From NCBI GenBank assembly GCA_016874755.1, contig VGTH01000007.1, positions 62,001 to 126,000 on the forward strand: 64,000 bases of DNA, in the 5' to 3' direction. A model generated the notes under the pieces. That model ran no database searches, had not been told where the DNA came from, and was given only the letters and a program-made list of their open reading frames with translations. Below, piece by piece: positions 19,501 to 27,263 of the stretch. Made by a program: the position numbers and the translations under genes. Positions within the stretch are counted from its first letter, which is position 1, and each line of letters opens with the position of its first letter. The DNA is from Deltaproteobacteria bacterium. GTDB lineage: Bacteria; Desulfobacterota; Binatia; UBA9968.

Positions 19501-20131
19501 TGACCAGCGCCGAAAACGACGGCTGAACTTTTGTTTCACTCTGCGAGGCGATGCTGGAAACAAACGGCACGCCGATGTTGACCGCGCTGACTTTGTGCTT
19601 GGCTTGCTTGGGCCGGTCGTCGAAATCGATCGCACCGTCGCTGATCTTTATGTTGTAAATCGCAAAGCGCGGTGTCGGGCCGGCAGGCGCGGCCATGAAT
19701 TCGTCGATGAGATCTTGAAAATTGTAAGAGCCGTTCTCGTTGCGCACCAAGCGCACATAGGGTTTTACCAAGCGCAATTCTTTCAGCACGGGGGCGAGGC
19801 GAAACAACGATTGGAGTTCGAGATTGGCGAACAACTCACCCAACGACAGCGCGGTCTGATCGCCCTGGCGTTCTTTTACGGCCAGGCCGCGCACGGTTGC
19901 GGTCATGGTGTAAGGATTGATTTGAATGTGTTCAATGGCAACTGGCCGGCGCAGTTGCTTGGAAAGCTGAGTCGTCAGTTGGCTGCGCAACAGCGGCGGT
20001 GCGACGAAGAAGCCTAACAGGCCGAAGCCAGCGACGATCGAGACGAACCAAAGAGCAAGGCGTCGCCAGCGCCAGCGGCGCTTTGGCGGAGTGGTGGAAA
20101 CGGCCGTAGAGTGTTCGGCTTCGCTTGCCAT
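16535..20131 (-). CDS. AsmA/DUF748-family giant envelope protein
   Basis: 1198-residue protein with one N-terminal transmembrane helix (residues about 25-50, ALWFVSIVAGFGLLGFFVAPP) and a long periplasmic part rich in beta-strand repeats. The start (LLRSQLTTQLSKQLRRPV, then IQINPYTMTATVRGLAVKE) and repeated blocks such as LKELRLVKPYVRLVRNENGS and AKLTSVKLRGTELHLRRGRD are typical of DUF748/AsmA-like proteins. The C-terminal 200 residues contain VKLEISGRVDPLADLDG, a feature of DUF748. Recent work places AsmA-like proteins as bridge-type lipid transporters between membranes. Monocistronic as far as visible. Confidence 0.88.
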   Translation of the reverse strand: MASEAEHSTAVSTTPPKRRWRWRRLALWFVSIVAGFGLLGFFVAPPLLRSQLTTQLSKQLRRPVAIEHIQINPYTMTATVRGLAVKERQGDQTALSLGELFANLELQSLFRLAPVLKELRLVKPYVRLVRNENGSYNFQDLIDEFMAAPAGPTPRFAIYNIKISDGAIDFDDRPKQAKHKVSAVNIGVPFVSSIASQSETKVQPSFSALVNGSPVTLGGETQPFRDSLASKFQITIDKLSIPKYLEYSPVKLNFIAPLGQIDGTVTISFHTPKGQPTTLALSGNLAVKELAVQQKDATALLALPALEAQLDALELPARKAKLTSVKLRGTELHLRRGRDGKLNLESLVGQSEKPAAAEQPQAAGGAPFVYQIDDVTLESAKIHFIDQVPERGYQTRFDNLNLNVKGLTNEAGKKATVDLTFESPQQERFKHTGSAQLAPLLVEGKLEVTGLRPAALRPYYEKTLAAEIKEGLVDLVAAYSLETKAEKSLFKLPEVSATVRNLRIDEPGRREPLWSVPLFAVSEVNVDLEGKSIAIGKVEGSGGSGYAQRNADGSLNYDKLIKSAPAEKGAKPVRKADSDAWKIVAKQIALDRFRVNFEDRAPAAPVKVNLSEFSLRLENFSNAKNHRSKTTLQTRINNKGSLRLTGSAGFNPPVANFAVTGRDVDLLPFQPYLEDQVLFLLTSGQIGTEGKLVFDATSSGPAKVNYEGTLQVADFATVEKSSAQDLLKWKSLALNGIQFSLEPMQPRVGEINLSDFYSRLILAADGKINLQNLVKPGDKKDEPVKNAADTTTATSAAGDAAITIGKINLQGGNVNFSDFFIKPNYTANLTSVQGTISELKPETPGDLEIVAKLDNAAPVDIRGKINPLTKNLFMDIVADAREVDLPPFSPYSGKYVGYGIERGKLSFNVKYKIADRKLEAENKIILNQLTFGERVESPEATKLPVLLAVALLKDRNGVIDINLPIGGSLDDPKFSVGGIIWQIIVNILVKAVTSPFAMLGAAFGGGSGEELSYIEFDYGRAAVPQSGEAKIKNLVAAMNNRPVVKLEISGRVDPLADLDGIKKVAIERKVKAQKLKELLRQGNAPASVDEVQIEKDEYEKYLKLAYGDESFPKPRNIVGLAKDLPVAEMEELMNKNTKVSDDDLRELANRRAQAVRDRVLAADQITADRLFIVAAKPNSESDKEKAKLKTSRVDFSLR

Positions 20132-20206
20132 GCCGGTAAAAAGCTTCAGCCTTCAGCCATCGGAGCTGGAGGAGTCCATTTAGTATGCGCGCCGCCCATC
20201 GACAAC

Positions 20207-20650
20207 TCAAGCCGCCGCCGCTGCGATCGCTTGCAGCATGGTTTGATAGTCCTGTGGCAACTGCCAGTGGCGCGCACCCGCGACCATCAGTCGTTTGTAC
20301 TCAGCATTGGGCAAAGGCACGTCTTCTTCCTTCGGGGCGATGTAAACCAGCGCGCGACGCGGCGCTTTGCCGTCGTTAATCGCATAGACATCGACAAAGG
20401 CGCGCGCGTAGCCGTCCTCAAAGCCGTCCATGATGATCAGATCGGTGTCGCTGACGTCGTAGACCACACCCCAAACGTCGCTGCCGGCTTTCGGATAGAT
20501 ATTGGCCGTGCCGCAATGGCGCAGCCGTGAATGGCGCGCGATGGCAAAACGGTAAGCCGGCAGGCGCGCGACACAGACGAACTGCGCCGATGGGCAGCGC
20601 CGCTGCATCTGTGGCCAGTCCATGTTGGAACCGTAAGCGAAGTAATACAC
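20207..20650 (-). CDS. Gamma-glutamylcyclotransferase-like (GGCT/AIG2) protein
   Basis: 147-residue cytoplasmic protein. The N-terminal YYFAYGSNM motif forms the substrate pocket in this fold. A downstream GVVYDVSDTDLIIMDGFEDGYAR supplies the acidic residue usually held to be catalytic. Start is GTG 20650, eight bases after GGGAG. Family enzymes release 5-oxoproline from gamma-glutamyl peptides, but many bacterial members have unknown substrates. Confidence 0.88.
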   Translation of the reverse strand: MYYFAYGSNMDWPQMQRRCPSAQFVCVARLPAYRFAIARHSRLRHCGTANIYPKAGSDVWGVVYDVSDTDLIIMDGFEDGYARAFVDVYAINDGKAPRRALVYIAPKEEDVPLPNAEYKRLMVAGARHWQLPQDYQTMLQAIAAAAA

Positions 20651-20759
20651 AAGTTAAGCTCCCAGATTTAGTTAGTTGAAAATATTAAGGAAAGCCGCGC
20701 AAAGAGACAAGCGAGTTGGGGGTTTTTTGCAAACCAGATTGCGAGTTTTTTTGTGGGCT

Positions 20760-20812
20760 TTGCATAGAGCCGGCGTCTAAGATAATAGTTAATACATAAA
20801 CTATTTATCTAA
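20760..20812 (+). promoter_or_regulatory. AT-rich promoter region with dyad upstream of mlaC
   Basis: The only AT-rich stretch for kilobases. GATAATAGTT (20781-20790) and AACTATTTATC (20799-20809) form a dyad with one bulged base. A TTGCAT at 20760-20765 could be a -35, but the spacing to GATAAT is only 15 bases. Promoter assignment is tentative. Confidence 0.4.
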
Positions 20813-20823
20813 CCGGGGTGATT

Positions 20824-21420
20824 ATGCGCTCAATTGGAAGAGCCTTGGCCGTGGTTTTTGTCCTGTGCGTCATCGCTGCACCGCGCGCGGTTCTTGCGAC
20901 TGGTGAAGCGACCAAACAGTTGAGCACCACGATCAATGAGTTTGTCGCTATCATGGTCAAAACGCCGGTGTCGGAGTTGCGCGCGACCGGTCTCCCGGAG
21001 AAGGCACTTAAACTGATTTTCGAGCGCTTCGACTTCGTCGAAATGACCCAGCTTGCTCTGGGCGGGCATTGGAAGTCGCTGAACCAGAGCGAACAAAAGG
21101 AGTTTGTCGATGCCTTCACGCAGCGGTTGCTGGTCAACTACGGCAAGACCGTGCGCAGCAACGGCGACGAAAAAATCGTCTGGCAGCGGGAAACCCAGAA
21201 CGGCAAGCAGGTGAGCGTCGAGACTAAGGTGGTGAGCGGCGGCGGGGGAGAAACACCGATCGATTATGTGCTACATAACGTTAATGGCCAATGGAAAGTC
21301 TTTGATATGTCGATCGACTCGGTGAGTCTAGTAAGAAACTTTCGCGAGCAGTTTCAGCGCATCATCTCGCGCTCATCCGTGCAAGAACTGCTCAAGAAAA
21401 TCAAACAGATCGATTCTTAG
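20824..21420 (+). CDS. mlaC: MlaC/Ttg2D-family phospholipid-binding protein
   Basis: 198-residue periplasmic lipid carrier for intermembrane phospholipid transport. The Sec signal covers about residues 1-26 (IGRALAVVFVLCVIAAPRAVLA). The mature part shows the family pattern FDFVEMTQLALGGHWKSLNQSEQKEFVDAFTQRLLVNYG in two blocks and a late DYVLHNVNGQWKVFDMSIDSVSLVRNFREQF. ATG 20824 sits five bases after GGGG and is preferred over GTG 20818. The other Mla genes (ATPase, permease, MlaD) are absent from the window, so this is an orphan copy. Confidence 0.88.
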   Translation: MRSIGRALAVVFVLCVIAAPRAVLATGEATKQLSTTINEFVAIMVKTPVSELRATGLPEKALKLIFERFDFVEMTQLALGGHWKSLNQSEQKEFVDAFTQRLLVNYGKTVRSNGDEKIVWQRETQNGKQVSVETKVVSGGGGETPIDYVLHNVNGQWKVFDMSIDSVSLVRNFREQFQRIISRSSVQELLKKIKQIDS

Positions 21421-21424
21421 ACTG

Positions 21425-22363
21425 CTAGCGCTGGACAAAGCTCCAATCGAATACCCTGCCCGAGTCGGGCAGGGCCTCTAACTTCATTTCTGCTTTGATC
21501 TCTTCCATAGCAATTTGAATTCCCTGCGGGTTGGCCGCACCAGTATTGGACCAGCTCGACGCCGCCAGCTCATAGCTGCCGTCCGCCAGCGCCCCGTCCA
21601 TCTCGGTCCATTTGACGATCGAGCGCAGGGTTTCCTGCTTGTTGGCTTTGGCGAATTGCACGCCGCGCAGCGTCGCACGCACCAGACGGTGAATTTCATC
21701 GGGCTGCTTCTGGATCTTTTCTAAGCGGGTGCCAAAGCCCGCCAGCGGCGAAGGAATCAAATCGCCGACAAAAAGAATCTTCCTAAAGCCTTTCCGTTCA
21801 AGCATGACATTGTACGGCGCCTCGATCAGCGCGCCGTCGATGGCGCCGGTCTCCATGGCGGCAATCCGATTGGCGCCGCCGCCAAGCGCGAGAATCTTGA
21901 CGTCCTGGTTTGGGTTCAACCGATATCGGCGCAGCAGGGCGCGCGCATAGGTGTCGGAGCTGGCGCCGAAGGATGAAATGCCAAGGGTCTTGCCACGCAG
22001 CTCTTCGACAGACTGGATGTTTGGCTTTGTGATCAGCGTGAACAGCGGTTTGTCGGCGATGGTCATGACCACGCGCAACGGAATGTTGCGCAGCGCCGCG
22101 CGAATCGTCGAGCCCAGCGCGGTGGTGTAGCCGACGTCGGCCGTGATCAGCGCTTGCATGGCGAGCTGCGGTTTCATCAGCACATAATCGACGTCGAGTC
22201 CCTCGGCGCGATAAAAGCCTTTCTCGCGCGCCAAGTGAATCGGAAACCACGACAGTGACTTGGAAGGCGCGGAGACCAGCACTTTGGCGTTCTGACTGTG
22301 CGCCTGCGGGGCGCCGAGCAGCAACGCGATCAATATTGACGGTAGCAAGACCAGGGCTTTCAT
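21425..22363 (-). CDS. NMT1/THI5-type ABC substrate-binding protein
   Basis: 312-residue periplasmic binding protein. The start ATG at 22363 (MKALVLLPSILIALLLG) gives a clean Sec signal ending near AHSQ; the much longer frame upstream is spurious and overlaps the divergent gene. Mature blocks are FPIHLAREKGFYRAEGLDVD and VEELRGKTLGISSFGASSD. No ATPase or permease accompanies it. It is divergent from a related binding-fold gene 88 bases away, suggesting a shared regulatory region. Confidence 0.87.
   Translation of the reverse strand: MKALVLLPSILIALLLGAPQAHSQNAKVLVSAPSKSLSWFPIHLAREKGFYRAEGLDVDYVLMKPQLAMQALITADVGYTTALGSTIRAALRNIPLRVVMTIADKPLFTLITKPNIQSVEELRGKTLGISSFGASSDTYARALLRRYRLNPNQDVKILALGGGANRIAAMETGAIDGALIEAPYNVMLERKGFRKILFVGDLIPSPLAGFGTRLEKIQKQPDEIHRLVRATLRGVQFAKANKQETLRSIVKWTEMDGALADGSYELAASSWSNTGAANPQGIQIAMEEIKAEMKLEALPDSGRVFDWSFVQR
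21454..21474. repeat. Perfect palindrome inside the 3' end of a binding-protein gene
   Basis: CCCTGCCCGA (21454-21463), one centre base, then TCGGGCAGGG (21465-21474). It encodes residues near the C-terminus of the minus-strand protein and sits 34 bases past the convergent mlaC stop, so it could end mlaC transcription. No T-run. Confidence 0.6.
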
Positions 22364-22450
22364 GGTGCCAGGAAAATAGCCGGTGCCGCGTGGGCTGACA
22401 AGTGGCGCCGGTCGTTGACCGGCTGTAGCGCATTCGATAAGCCTCTTGGC

Positions 22451-23401
22451 ATGAGCAAACTCAAAATCACACTGGCCCTGGGCTCCTATGATCGGCACGC
22501 GCCGCTGCTGGAAGGGTGCATTCAACACCCTCTGGTGGACGTTCAATACATCGAAAGCGACCCGCAACAGGGGCGGCACGAGCGGTTTCTGCAGCATTTC
22601 GAGTACGATGCGGCGGAGTTGTCGTTCTCCTCTTATTTGATTGCCATCGACCAGGGCATGCCGGTGCATGCTGTGCCGATTTTCCCACGCCGTTTGTTCA
22701 GCCAATCGCAAATGTACAGGAACGTTAACTGTGGGATCCGTGCGCCGTCGGATCTGGCCGGCAAACGAATCGGGCTGAGCGGCTACCAAAATACCCTCGG
22801 CGTGCGTGCCAAGGGCGATCTAACGCATTTTTATGGTGTCGATCGCCGCTCCGTGACTTGGGTTACACCGGGCAAAGAGGTGGTCGACGTGAAGCTGCCT
22901 GACGATCTGAAAATCGAAACCCGCGGCAGCATGGACGAGATCGAGAAAGAGTTCTCCGAGGGCACGATTCAAGCGATGTTTGTTTCGCGGTTGCCGAAAG
23001 TGTTTCGCGACGGCAATCCCAACCTGGCGCGCTTGTTTGAAAATCCCCAAGCGGAAGAAGAGCGCTATCTCAAAGAAGAAGGCTATTTTCCGATCATGCA
23101 CGTGCTGGCGTTCAAGAAAGAGCTGGCGCAAGAGCATCCTGAGCTGCCAACGGCACTGTTCGATATTTTCGAGCAGGCACGGCTGCGCGCCATGCGGCGC
23201 TGGGTCGACCCCAACTGGTCGATGCTCATGTGGGGCCGGCGCGAGCTGGAGCGGCAGGGTGAAGCTTACAAAACCGATCCGTGGCGCAACGGCCTGGAGG
23301 CCAACCGCAAAAATATCGAGCGCTTTGCGCTTTACAGCAATGAGCAAGGACTGACACGGCGGCGCTTGACGCCGGAAGAACTGTTTGTGCCGATCGGTTG
23401 A
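22451..23401 (+). CDS. 4,5-dihydroxyphthalate decarboxylase-like / binding-protein-fold protein
   Basis: 316-residue protein of the family annotated as 4,5-dihydroxyphthalate decarboxylase, which shares the periplasmic-binding-protein fold. It has no signal peptide (MSKLKITLALGSYDRH), so it is cytoplasmic, unlike the true binding proteins nearby. Family landmarks are YDAAELSFSSYLIAIDQG, VHAVPIFPRRLFSQS, DLAGKRIGLSGYQNTLG and VDPNWSMLMWGRRELE. The start chosen is ATG 22451; the frame extends to 22415. Neighbouring amidohydrolase and bicupin genes fit a ring-acid catabolic role, but no substrate is proven. Confidence 0.78.
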   Translation: MSKLKITLALGSYDRHAPLLEGCIQHPLVDVQYIESDPQQGRHERFLQHFEYDAAELSFSSYLIAIDQGMPVHAVPIFPRRLFSQSQMYRNVNCGIRAPSDLAGKRIGLSGYQNTLGVRAKGDLTHFYGVDRRSVTWVTPGKEVVDVKLPDDLKIETRGSMDEIEKEFSEGTIQAMFVSRLPKVFRDGNPNLARLFENPQAEEERYLKEEGYFPIMHVLAFKKELAQEHPELPTALFDIFEQARLRAMRRWVDPNWSMLMWGRRELERQGEAYKTDPWRNGLEANRKNIERFALYSNEQGLTRRRLTPEELFVPIG

Positions 23402-23408
23402 GGATTTA

Positions 23409-23560
23409 TTCACCACGAAGGCGCGAAGGGCGCGAAGGTCGGAGAGAAGAACCACGAAACACACGAAAATCACGAAAGGAAAACTGGGCCGATTGTTTTT
23501 TCGTTTATTTCGTGTGTTTCGTGGTTGTCTCTTAATCTGTCCTTGGTGCTTTCGTGGTGA
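23409..23560. repeat. ACGAAG-word palindrome, copy 1
   Basis: Two nested inverted repeats. The outer arms are TTCACCACGAAGGCGCGAAG at 23409 and its degenerate complement ending GCTTTCGTGGTGA at 23560. The inner arms are a perfect 18-base pair, ACCACGAAACACACGAAA at 23451-23468 and TTTCGTGTGTTTCGTGGT at 23508-23525. Every arm is a series of the word (C)ACGAAG/A. Confidence 0.85.
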
Positions 23561-23627
23561 GTCCGTTCCCTTGACAGCTTCGGCGCTCTTGCATATCTCA
23601 ACAATAGCGAACTGACGAAAGGACTCT

Positions 23628-24788
23628 GTGTCAATGGCTCGTCAATACAAATGCATTTCCGGCGACGGTCACATCGATCTAAACCCGGACATCTGGCGCG
23701 ATCGCGTGCAGGCACAATTCCGCGATCGCGCGCCCAAGCGCGTTAAGATGGACAACGGCTCCGACGCCGTGGTGATCGACGGCGGCAAGCCCAACACCAT
23801 CGGCATCACTCGCAGCGTGCGCGTCGCCCATATCGATCTCGCCAAGCAGGTGCCAACGTTCGAGACCTGCGCCGGCACCGGCTCTCCCGAGCAGCGTTTG
23901 GCGGAACAGGATCAAGACGGCATCGATTGCGAGATCTTGTTTTCGCAAATCACTTTCGTGCTGCGCCAAACCCCGGACGACGATCTCTATCGTGACTGCA
24001 TCCGCGCCTACAATGAGTTTCTCGCACTAGAGTATAGCGCGCCGGCGCCGGATCGCCTGGTTTGCATGGGCACGCTGCCGACGACCAATGTCGACGACGC
24101 CATCAAAGAGATGGAGCATTGCAAAAAGCTAGGCATGAAGGGGATGAAACTTGATCGCTATCCGAGCGGCAAGAGCTATCCGACAAAAGAGGACGACAAG
24201 TTTTGGGCGGCTGCCATCGATATGCAAATGGCGCTCACCAATCACAACACCGGCAACATGGGCTCGGGTAGAGGTCAGCCCGATTACATGTACCCCAAAG
24301 ACCCTGGGCATGATGTGCATCAGAAGGAAGCCTTTAAGTTTTTTACGCGTTTTACCAACGACGCCATGACCGCCGCTTTGCAGATGGCTTTCTTCGGCGT
24401 GTGGGATCGTTTTCCCAAGCTTGAAATCTACTGGGCGGAAACGATGATCGGCTGGTTTGAATACGGCTTGTGGCAGGTCGACGATCACTATGACCGTTAC
24501 ATGGGCATGATCAACGACGCCTGGGGCTTGAACAAGCTCGATCGCAAGCCCAGTGAATACTTGAAAGATCGCAACTACTGGGGCTTTCTGCGCGACCCGG
24601 TGGGCATCAAGCGGCGCCACTGCATCGGCGTCGACAAGCTCATGTGGGGCACCGACTTCGCCCACGCCGCCAGCGATTTTCCCAACTCGCAGAAATACCT
24701 CAAAGAAGATTTCGCCGGCGTGCCGGAGAACGAGCTGCGCGCCATGCTGGTGGATAATTGCGTGCGCTATTTCCACCTCGATCAATAA
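23628..24788 (+). CDS. Amidohydrolase family protein (ACMSD-like)
   Basis: 386-residue TIM-barrel metal-dependent hydrolase/decarboxylase. The N-terminal metal motif is SGDGHIDLNPDIW, which lacks the first His of the classical HxH, as is common in this subfamily. Later blocks are YNEFLALEYSAPAPDRLVCM, the loop GTLPTTNVDDA, and the C-terminal LMWGTDFAHAASDFPNS with its conserved Asp. GTG 23628 lies five bases after AGGA; ATG 23634 is the alternative. A shorter paralogue sits at 62563. It probably belongs with the bicupin gene that follows. Confidence 0.87.
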   Translation: MSMARQYKCISGDGHIDLNPDIWRDRVQAQFRDRAPKRVKMDNGSDAVVIDGGKPNTIGITRSVRVAHIDLAKQVPTFETCAGTGSPEQRLAEQDQDGIDCEILFSQITFVLRQTPDDDLYRDCIRAYNEFLALEYSAPAPDRLVCMGTLPTTNVDDAIKEMEHCKKLGMKGMKLDRYPSGKSYPTKEDDKFWAAAIDMQMALTNHNTGNMGSGRGQPDYMYPKDPGHDVHQKEAFKFFTRFTNDAMTAALQMAFFGVWDRFPKLEIYWAETMIGWFEYGLWQVDDHYDRYMGMINDAWGLNKLDRKPSEYLKDRNYWGFLRDPVGIKRRHCIGVDKLMWGTDFAHAASDFPNSQKYLKEDFAGVPENELRAMLVDNCVRYFHLDQ

Positions 24789-24794
24789 GATGAC

Positions 24795-24876
24795 TCACCA
24801 CGAACACGAAGAATACGAAGTGAAGCCAAAGAAATTTTTTGTCCGAACCTTCGTGCTCTTCGTGCCTTCGTGGTGA
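24795..24876. repeat. ACGAAG-word palindrome, copy 2
   Basis: The left arm TCACCACGAACACGAAG continues to 24820. The right arm begins CTTCGTGCTCTTCGTGCC at 24849 and ends TTCGTGGTGA at 24876. The 28-base loop is unrelated to that of copy 1. The element fills the gap between the amidohydrolase and bicupin genes. Confidence 0.85.
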
Positions 24877-24914
24877 AATCACTTTGCCCAAACGCTCTCA
24901 CCGGAGAAAAATCT

Positions 24915-25937
24915 ATGAGCGACGTTGGCACCACCCATGAAGACCTCGAGCGGTTTCTCGGCGAGCACTATCTTGTCGGCGCCGGGTTAAAGCGCGACAA
25001 GCGCATGACGCCGCGCGGGGGTAAGACGGCGGCGCACTGGCAATGGGATGGCATCCATCGCGGCTTGATGCGCTCCGGTGAGATCGTCACGGTGGGGCCC
25101 AACGGCATGACCGGCATGCGTTCAGTGGTGGGTATCGAGGCGAAGAACTTTCCTATCTGGATGAACGCACAGATTCTCATGCCCGGCGAGCGCACGCAGT
25201 GCCATCGCAACTTGCGCAGTGAGACGCGGCTCGTGTGCGAGGCGCCGAAGGATGCGGTTTTCGTCTGCGAGTATGAGGCCTATCCGATGGAGCGGGGCGA
25301 TGTGATTATCAGCCCGGCGTGGACCTATCACGACCATTGGAACAAAGACAAAACGCCGGCGATCTGGATTGACGGCTACGATAACGGCTACAACCCCAAC
25401 GTCAACATCAATGAACGCTTCCCTAAAGACGCGCCCTACGAAGAAGTGAAAAAGCCCACTGGCTATGGTCAACGCACCCTCGGTCTGGCACGGCCGATCG
25501 CCAACGAAGCGCCGTTTCCGCTGCCGCCGATGCGCTACGCCTGGGCGGACACCTACGGCGCGCTGATGGCGCTGCGCGAAAACAACGAAAGCGATCCCTA
25601 CGACGGCGTGATGATCATGCTCGCCAGTCCGGTGGACGGCGGCCCGACGCTGCCGACGATCGCCTGGCATGCGCAGCTATTGGCGAAAAAGCAGAAAACC
25701 CTGGCGCACCGCCACAACAGCACCACTTTCTACTTTGCCTTCGAGGGCGCCGGGGCGGTGGTGATCGACGGCGAGCGGCTGGAATATCACAAGGGCGATA
25801 TCTTCGCTGTGCCGGCCTGGACCTGGCACCATCATGAGAACCGCGCGAGCGATGATACAATTCTTTTCTCCATCGATGACTGGCCGGCGATGAAAAAGCT
25901 TGGCTTCTACATGAAAGAAGAGGCCAAAGGGTTTTAG
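24915..25937 (+). CDS. Bicupin protein, gentisate 1,2-dioxygenase-like
   Basis: 340-residue double-cupin protein. Gentisate dioxygenase family blocks are visible: GERTQCHRNLRSETRLV and SPAWTYHDHWN in the first cupin, and KTLAHRHNSTTFYFAFEG with VPAWTWHHHEN in the second. The first cupin has HRN where gentisate and salicylate dioxygenases carry HRH, so one canonical iron ligand is missing there, while the second cupin keeps HRH plus a late His. It is a ring-cleaving dioxygenase or a derived enzyme. ATG 24915 follows GGAG. It is the second gene after the ACMSD-like hydrolase. Confidence 0.8.
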   Translation: MSDVGTTHEDLERFLGEHYLVGAGLKRDKRMTPRGGKTAAHWQWDGIHRGLMRSGEIVTVGPNGMTGMRSVVGIEAKNFPIWMNAQILMPGERTQCHRNLRSETRLVCEAPKDAVFVCEYEAYPMERGDVIISPAWTYHDHWNKDKTPAIWIDGYDNGYNPNVNINERFPKDAPYEEVKKPTGYGQRTLGLARPIANEAPFPLPPMRYAWADTYGALMALRENNESDPYDGVMIMLASPVDGGPTLPTIAWHAQLLAKKQKTLAHRHNSTTFYFAFEGAGAVVIDGERLEYHKGDIFAVPAWTWHHHENRASDDTILFSIDDWPAMKKLGFYMKEEAKGF

Positions 25938-25941
25938 AGGA

Positions 25942-25962
25942 GGGCAGGTCTGAGACCTGCCC
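25942..25962. repeat. Short GGGCAGGTC palindrome
   Basis: GGGCAGGTC (25942-25950), TGA, GACCTGCCC (25954-25962), right after the bicupin stop. A degenerate second copy (GGGGCGCGGCTAAGACCCGCCC) follows near 26005 and may extend the structure. It may act as a terminator without a T-run, or be another dispersed palindrome family. Confidence 0.65.
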
Positions 25963-26080
25963 CTATATCAACCAACCCGTCACGGCAACGATCGCGACTT
26001 CGTGGGGGCGCGGCTAAGACCCGCCCGGTTTTCCCCTGTAGAGTCCTGCCCGACTTTCGTGTAAGAGAATCAGCACGATT

Positions 26081-27259
26081 ATGAGCAAGAGCGCTCCTAC
26101 CCAGGCGGCCAATGGCGCTGTTGCAGCGAAAGTCGCCGTCAGTTTGAAGAACCTGTGGAAGACCTATCCCGGCAATAACCACCCTGCGGTCAAAGATCTC
26201 TCCCTCGATATCCGCGATGGCGAAATTCTGACGCTGCTCGGTCCGAGCGGTTGCGGCAAGACCACCACGCTGCGGATGGTCGCCGGTTTGGAAGTTCCCG
26301 ACGGCGGCGATATTTTTTTCGGCGAGCAAGCGGTCGTGATGACCGCGCGGCGGCTCTGTTTGTCGCCCGACAAGCGCAACGTCGGCATGGTGTTTCAGTC
26401 CTATGCCATCTGGCCGCACATGACGGTTGCGGAAAACGTCGCCTTCCCTTTAAAGGCGCGGCGTTTTCCCAAGCACGAGATCAGCGATCGGGTGCGCAAA
26501 GCGCTCGATCTTGTCGGTTTGACCGGATTTGAAGACCGCCAGGGGCCGCTGTTGAGCGGCGGGCAGCAGCAGCGGGTTGCGTTCGCCCGGGCACTGGTCA
26601 CGGAGCCCAAGGTTTTGCTGCTCGATGAGCCGTTCAGCAACTTGGACGCCAAGCTGCGCGAGCAGATGCGCCTCAGCGTCAAACTTTTGCAGAAGCGTCT
26701 CAACATCGCCATGTTGTTTGTCACCCATGATCAGATCGAAGCGCTGAGTTTGTCTAATCGCATCGCGTTGATGAACCAGGGCGTGATTCAACAGCAGGGC
26801 GATCCGCGCTTGCTTTACGAAGAGCCGGCCAATGAGTTTGTGCGCGATTTTGTCGGCCGCACTTTGTTGTTCAAAGGGAAAGTCCAGACCAGCAACCCCT
26901 CCGGGCAGATGGCGATTGCGTTGGAGGGGGCGCCGGATTGCGTCGTCTTTGGCCGGACCTACAATCCGGACGGTGTCCAAGCGAATGCCGCGGTCTACAT
27001 CGGCGTGCGGCCAGAGGACATCGCGATTCAACCGGCAACGGCCGCTAGCGTGCCGGCGGGCATGATCGGCGGCACAGCCCAAGCGGCGCTCTTTGTCGGC
27101 GAGCGCATCGAGTATCAAGTGGAGGTGGACGGCCAGGGTAGCGTGGTTATTTATGGCGAACGCCACCAACCGATCGAGGAAGGCATTAAGGTTTGGTTGA
27201 AGCTGCGCCCGGATGGCCATAGCGCATGGTCATCGGACTGGGCGCATAGAGAAGAGTGA
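26081..27259 (+). CDS. ABC transporter ATP-binding protein, Fe3+/polyamine type
   Basis: 392-residue ATPase with Walker [17 protein letters not shown], signature LSGGQQQRVAFARAL, Walker B VLLLDEPFSNLDAKLREQ, H-loop LFVTHDQIEALSLSNR, and a C-terminal regulatory TOBE-like domain (residues about 270-390, beginning AVYIGVRPEDIAI). The domain plan is that of the CysA/PotA/FbpC family. The next two genes encode the matching binding protein and a fused permease, giving a complete importer in the order ATPase, receptor, permease. Confidence 0.92.
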   Translation: MSKSAPTQAANGAVAAKVAVSLKNLWKTYPGNNHPAVKDLSLDIRDGEILTLLGPSGCGKTTTLRMVAGLEVPDGGDIFFGEQAVVMTARRLCLSPDKRNVGMVFQSYAIWPHMTVAENVAFPLKARRFPKHEISDRVRKALDLVGLTGFEDRQGPLLSGGQQQRVAFARALVTEPKVLLLDEPFSNLDAKLREQMRLSVKLLQKRLNIAMLFVTHDQIEALSLSNRIALMNQGVIQQQGDPRLLYEEPANEFVRDFVGRTLLFKGKVQTSNPSGQMAIALEGAPDCVVFGRTYNPDGVQANAAVYIGVRPEDIAIQPATAASVPAGMIGGTAQAALFVGERIEYQVEVDGQGSVVIYGERHQPIEEGIKVWLKLRPDGHSAWSSDWAHREE

Positions 27260-27263
27260 GGTT

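Noticed and set aside
19307-20017. 236-codon plus-strand frame opposite the DUF748 gene
   Set aside because: It is an antisense shadow of a high-GC gene with no family resemblance.
20818-20823. Earlier GTG start for mlaC
   Set aside because: The GGGG box falls only five bases before ATG 20824, so ATG is the better start.
23409-24876. CRISPR-like array
   Set aside because: The words are only 6-9 bases, unevenly spaced and mirrored; there are no uniform spacers or cas genes.
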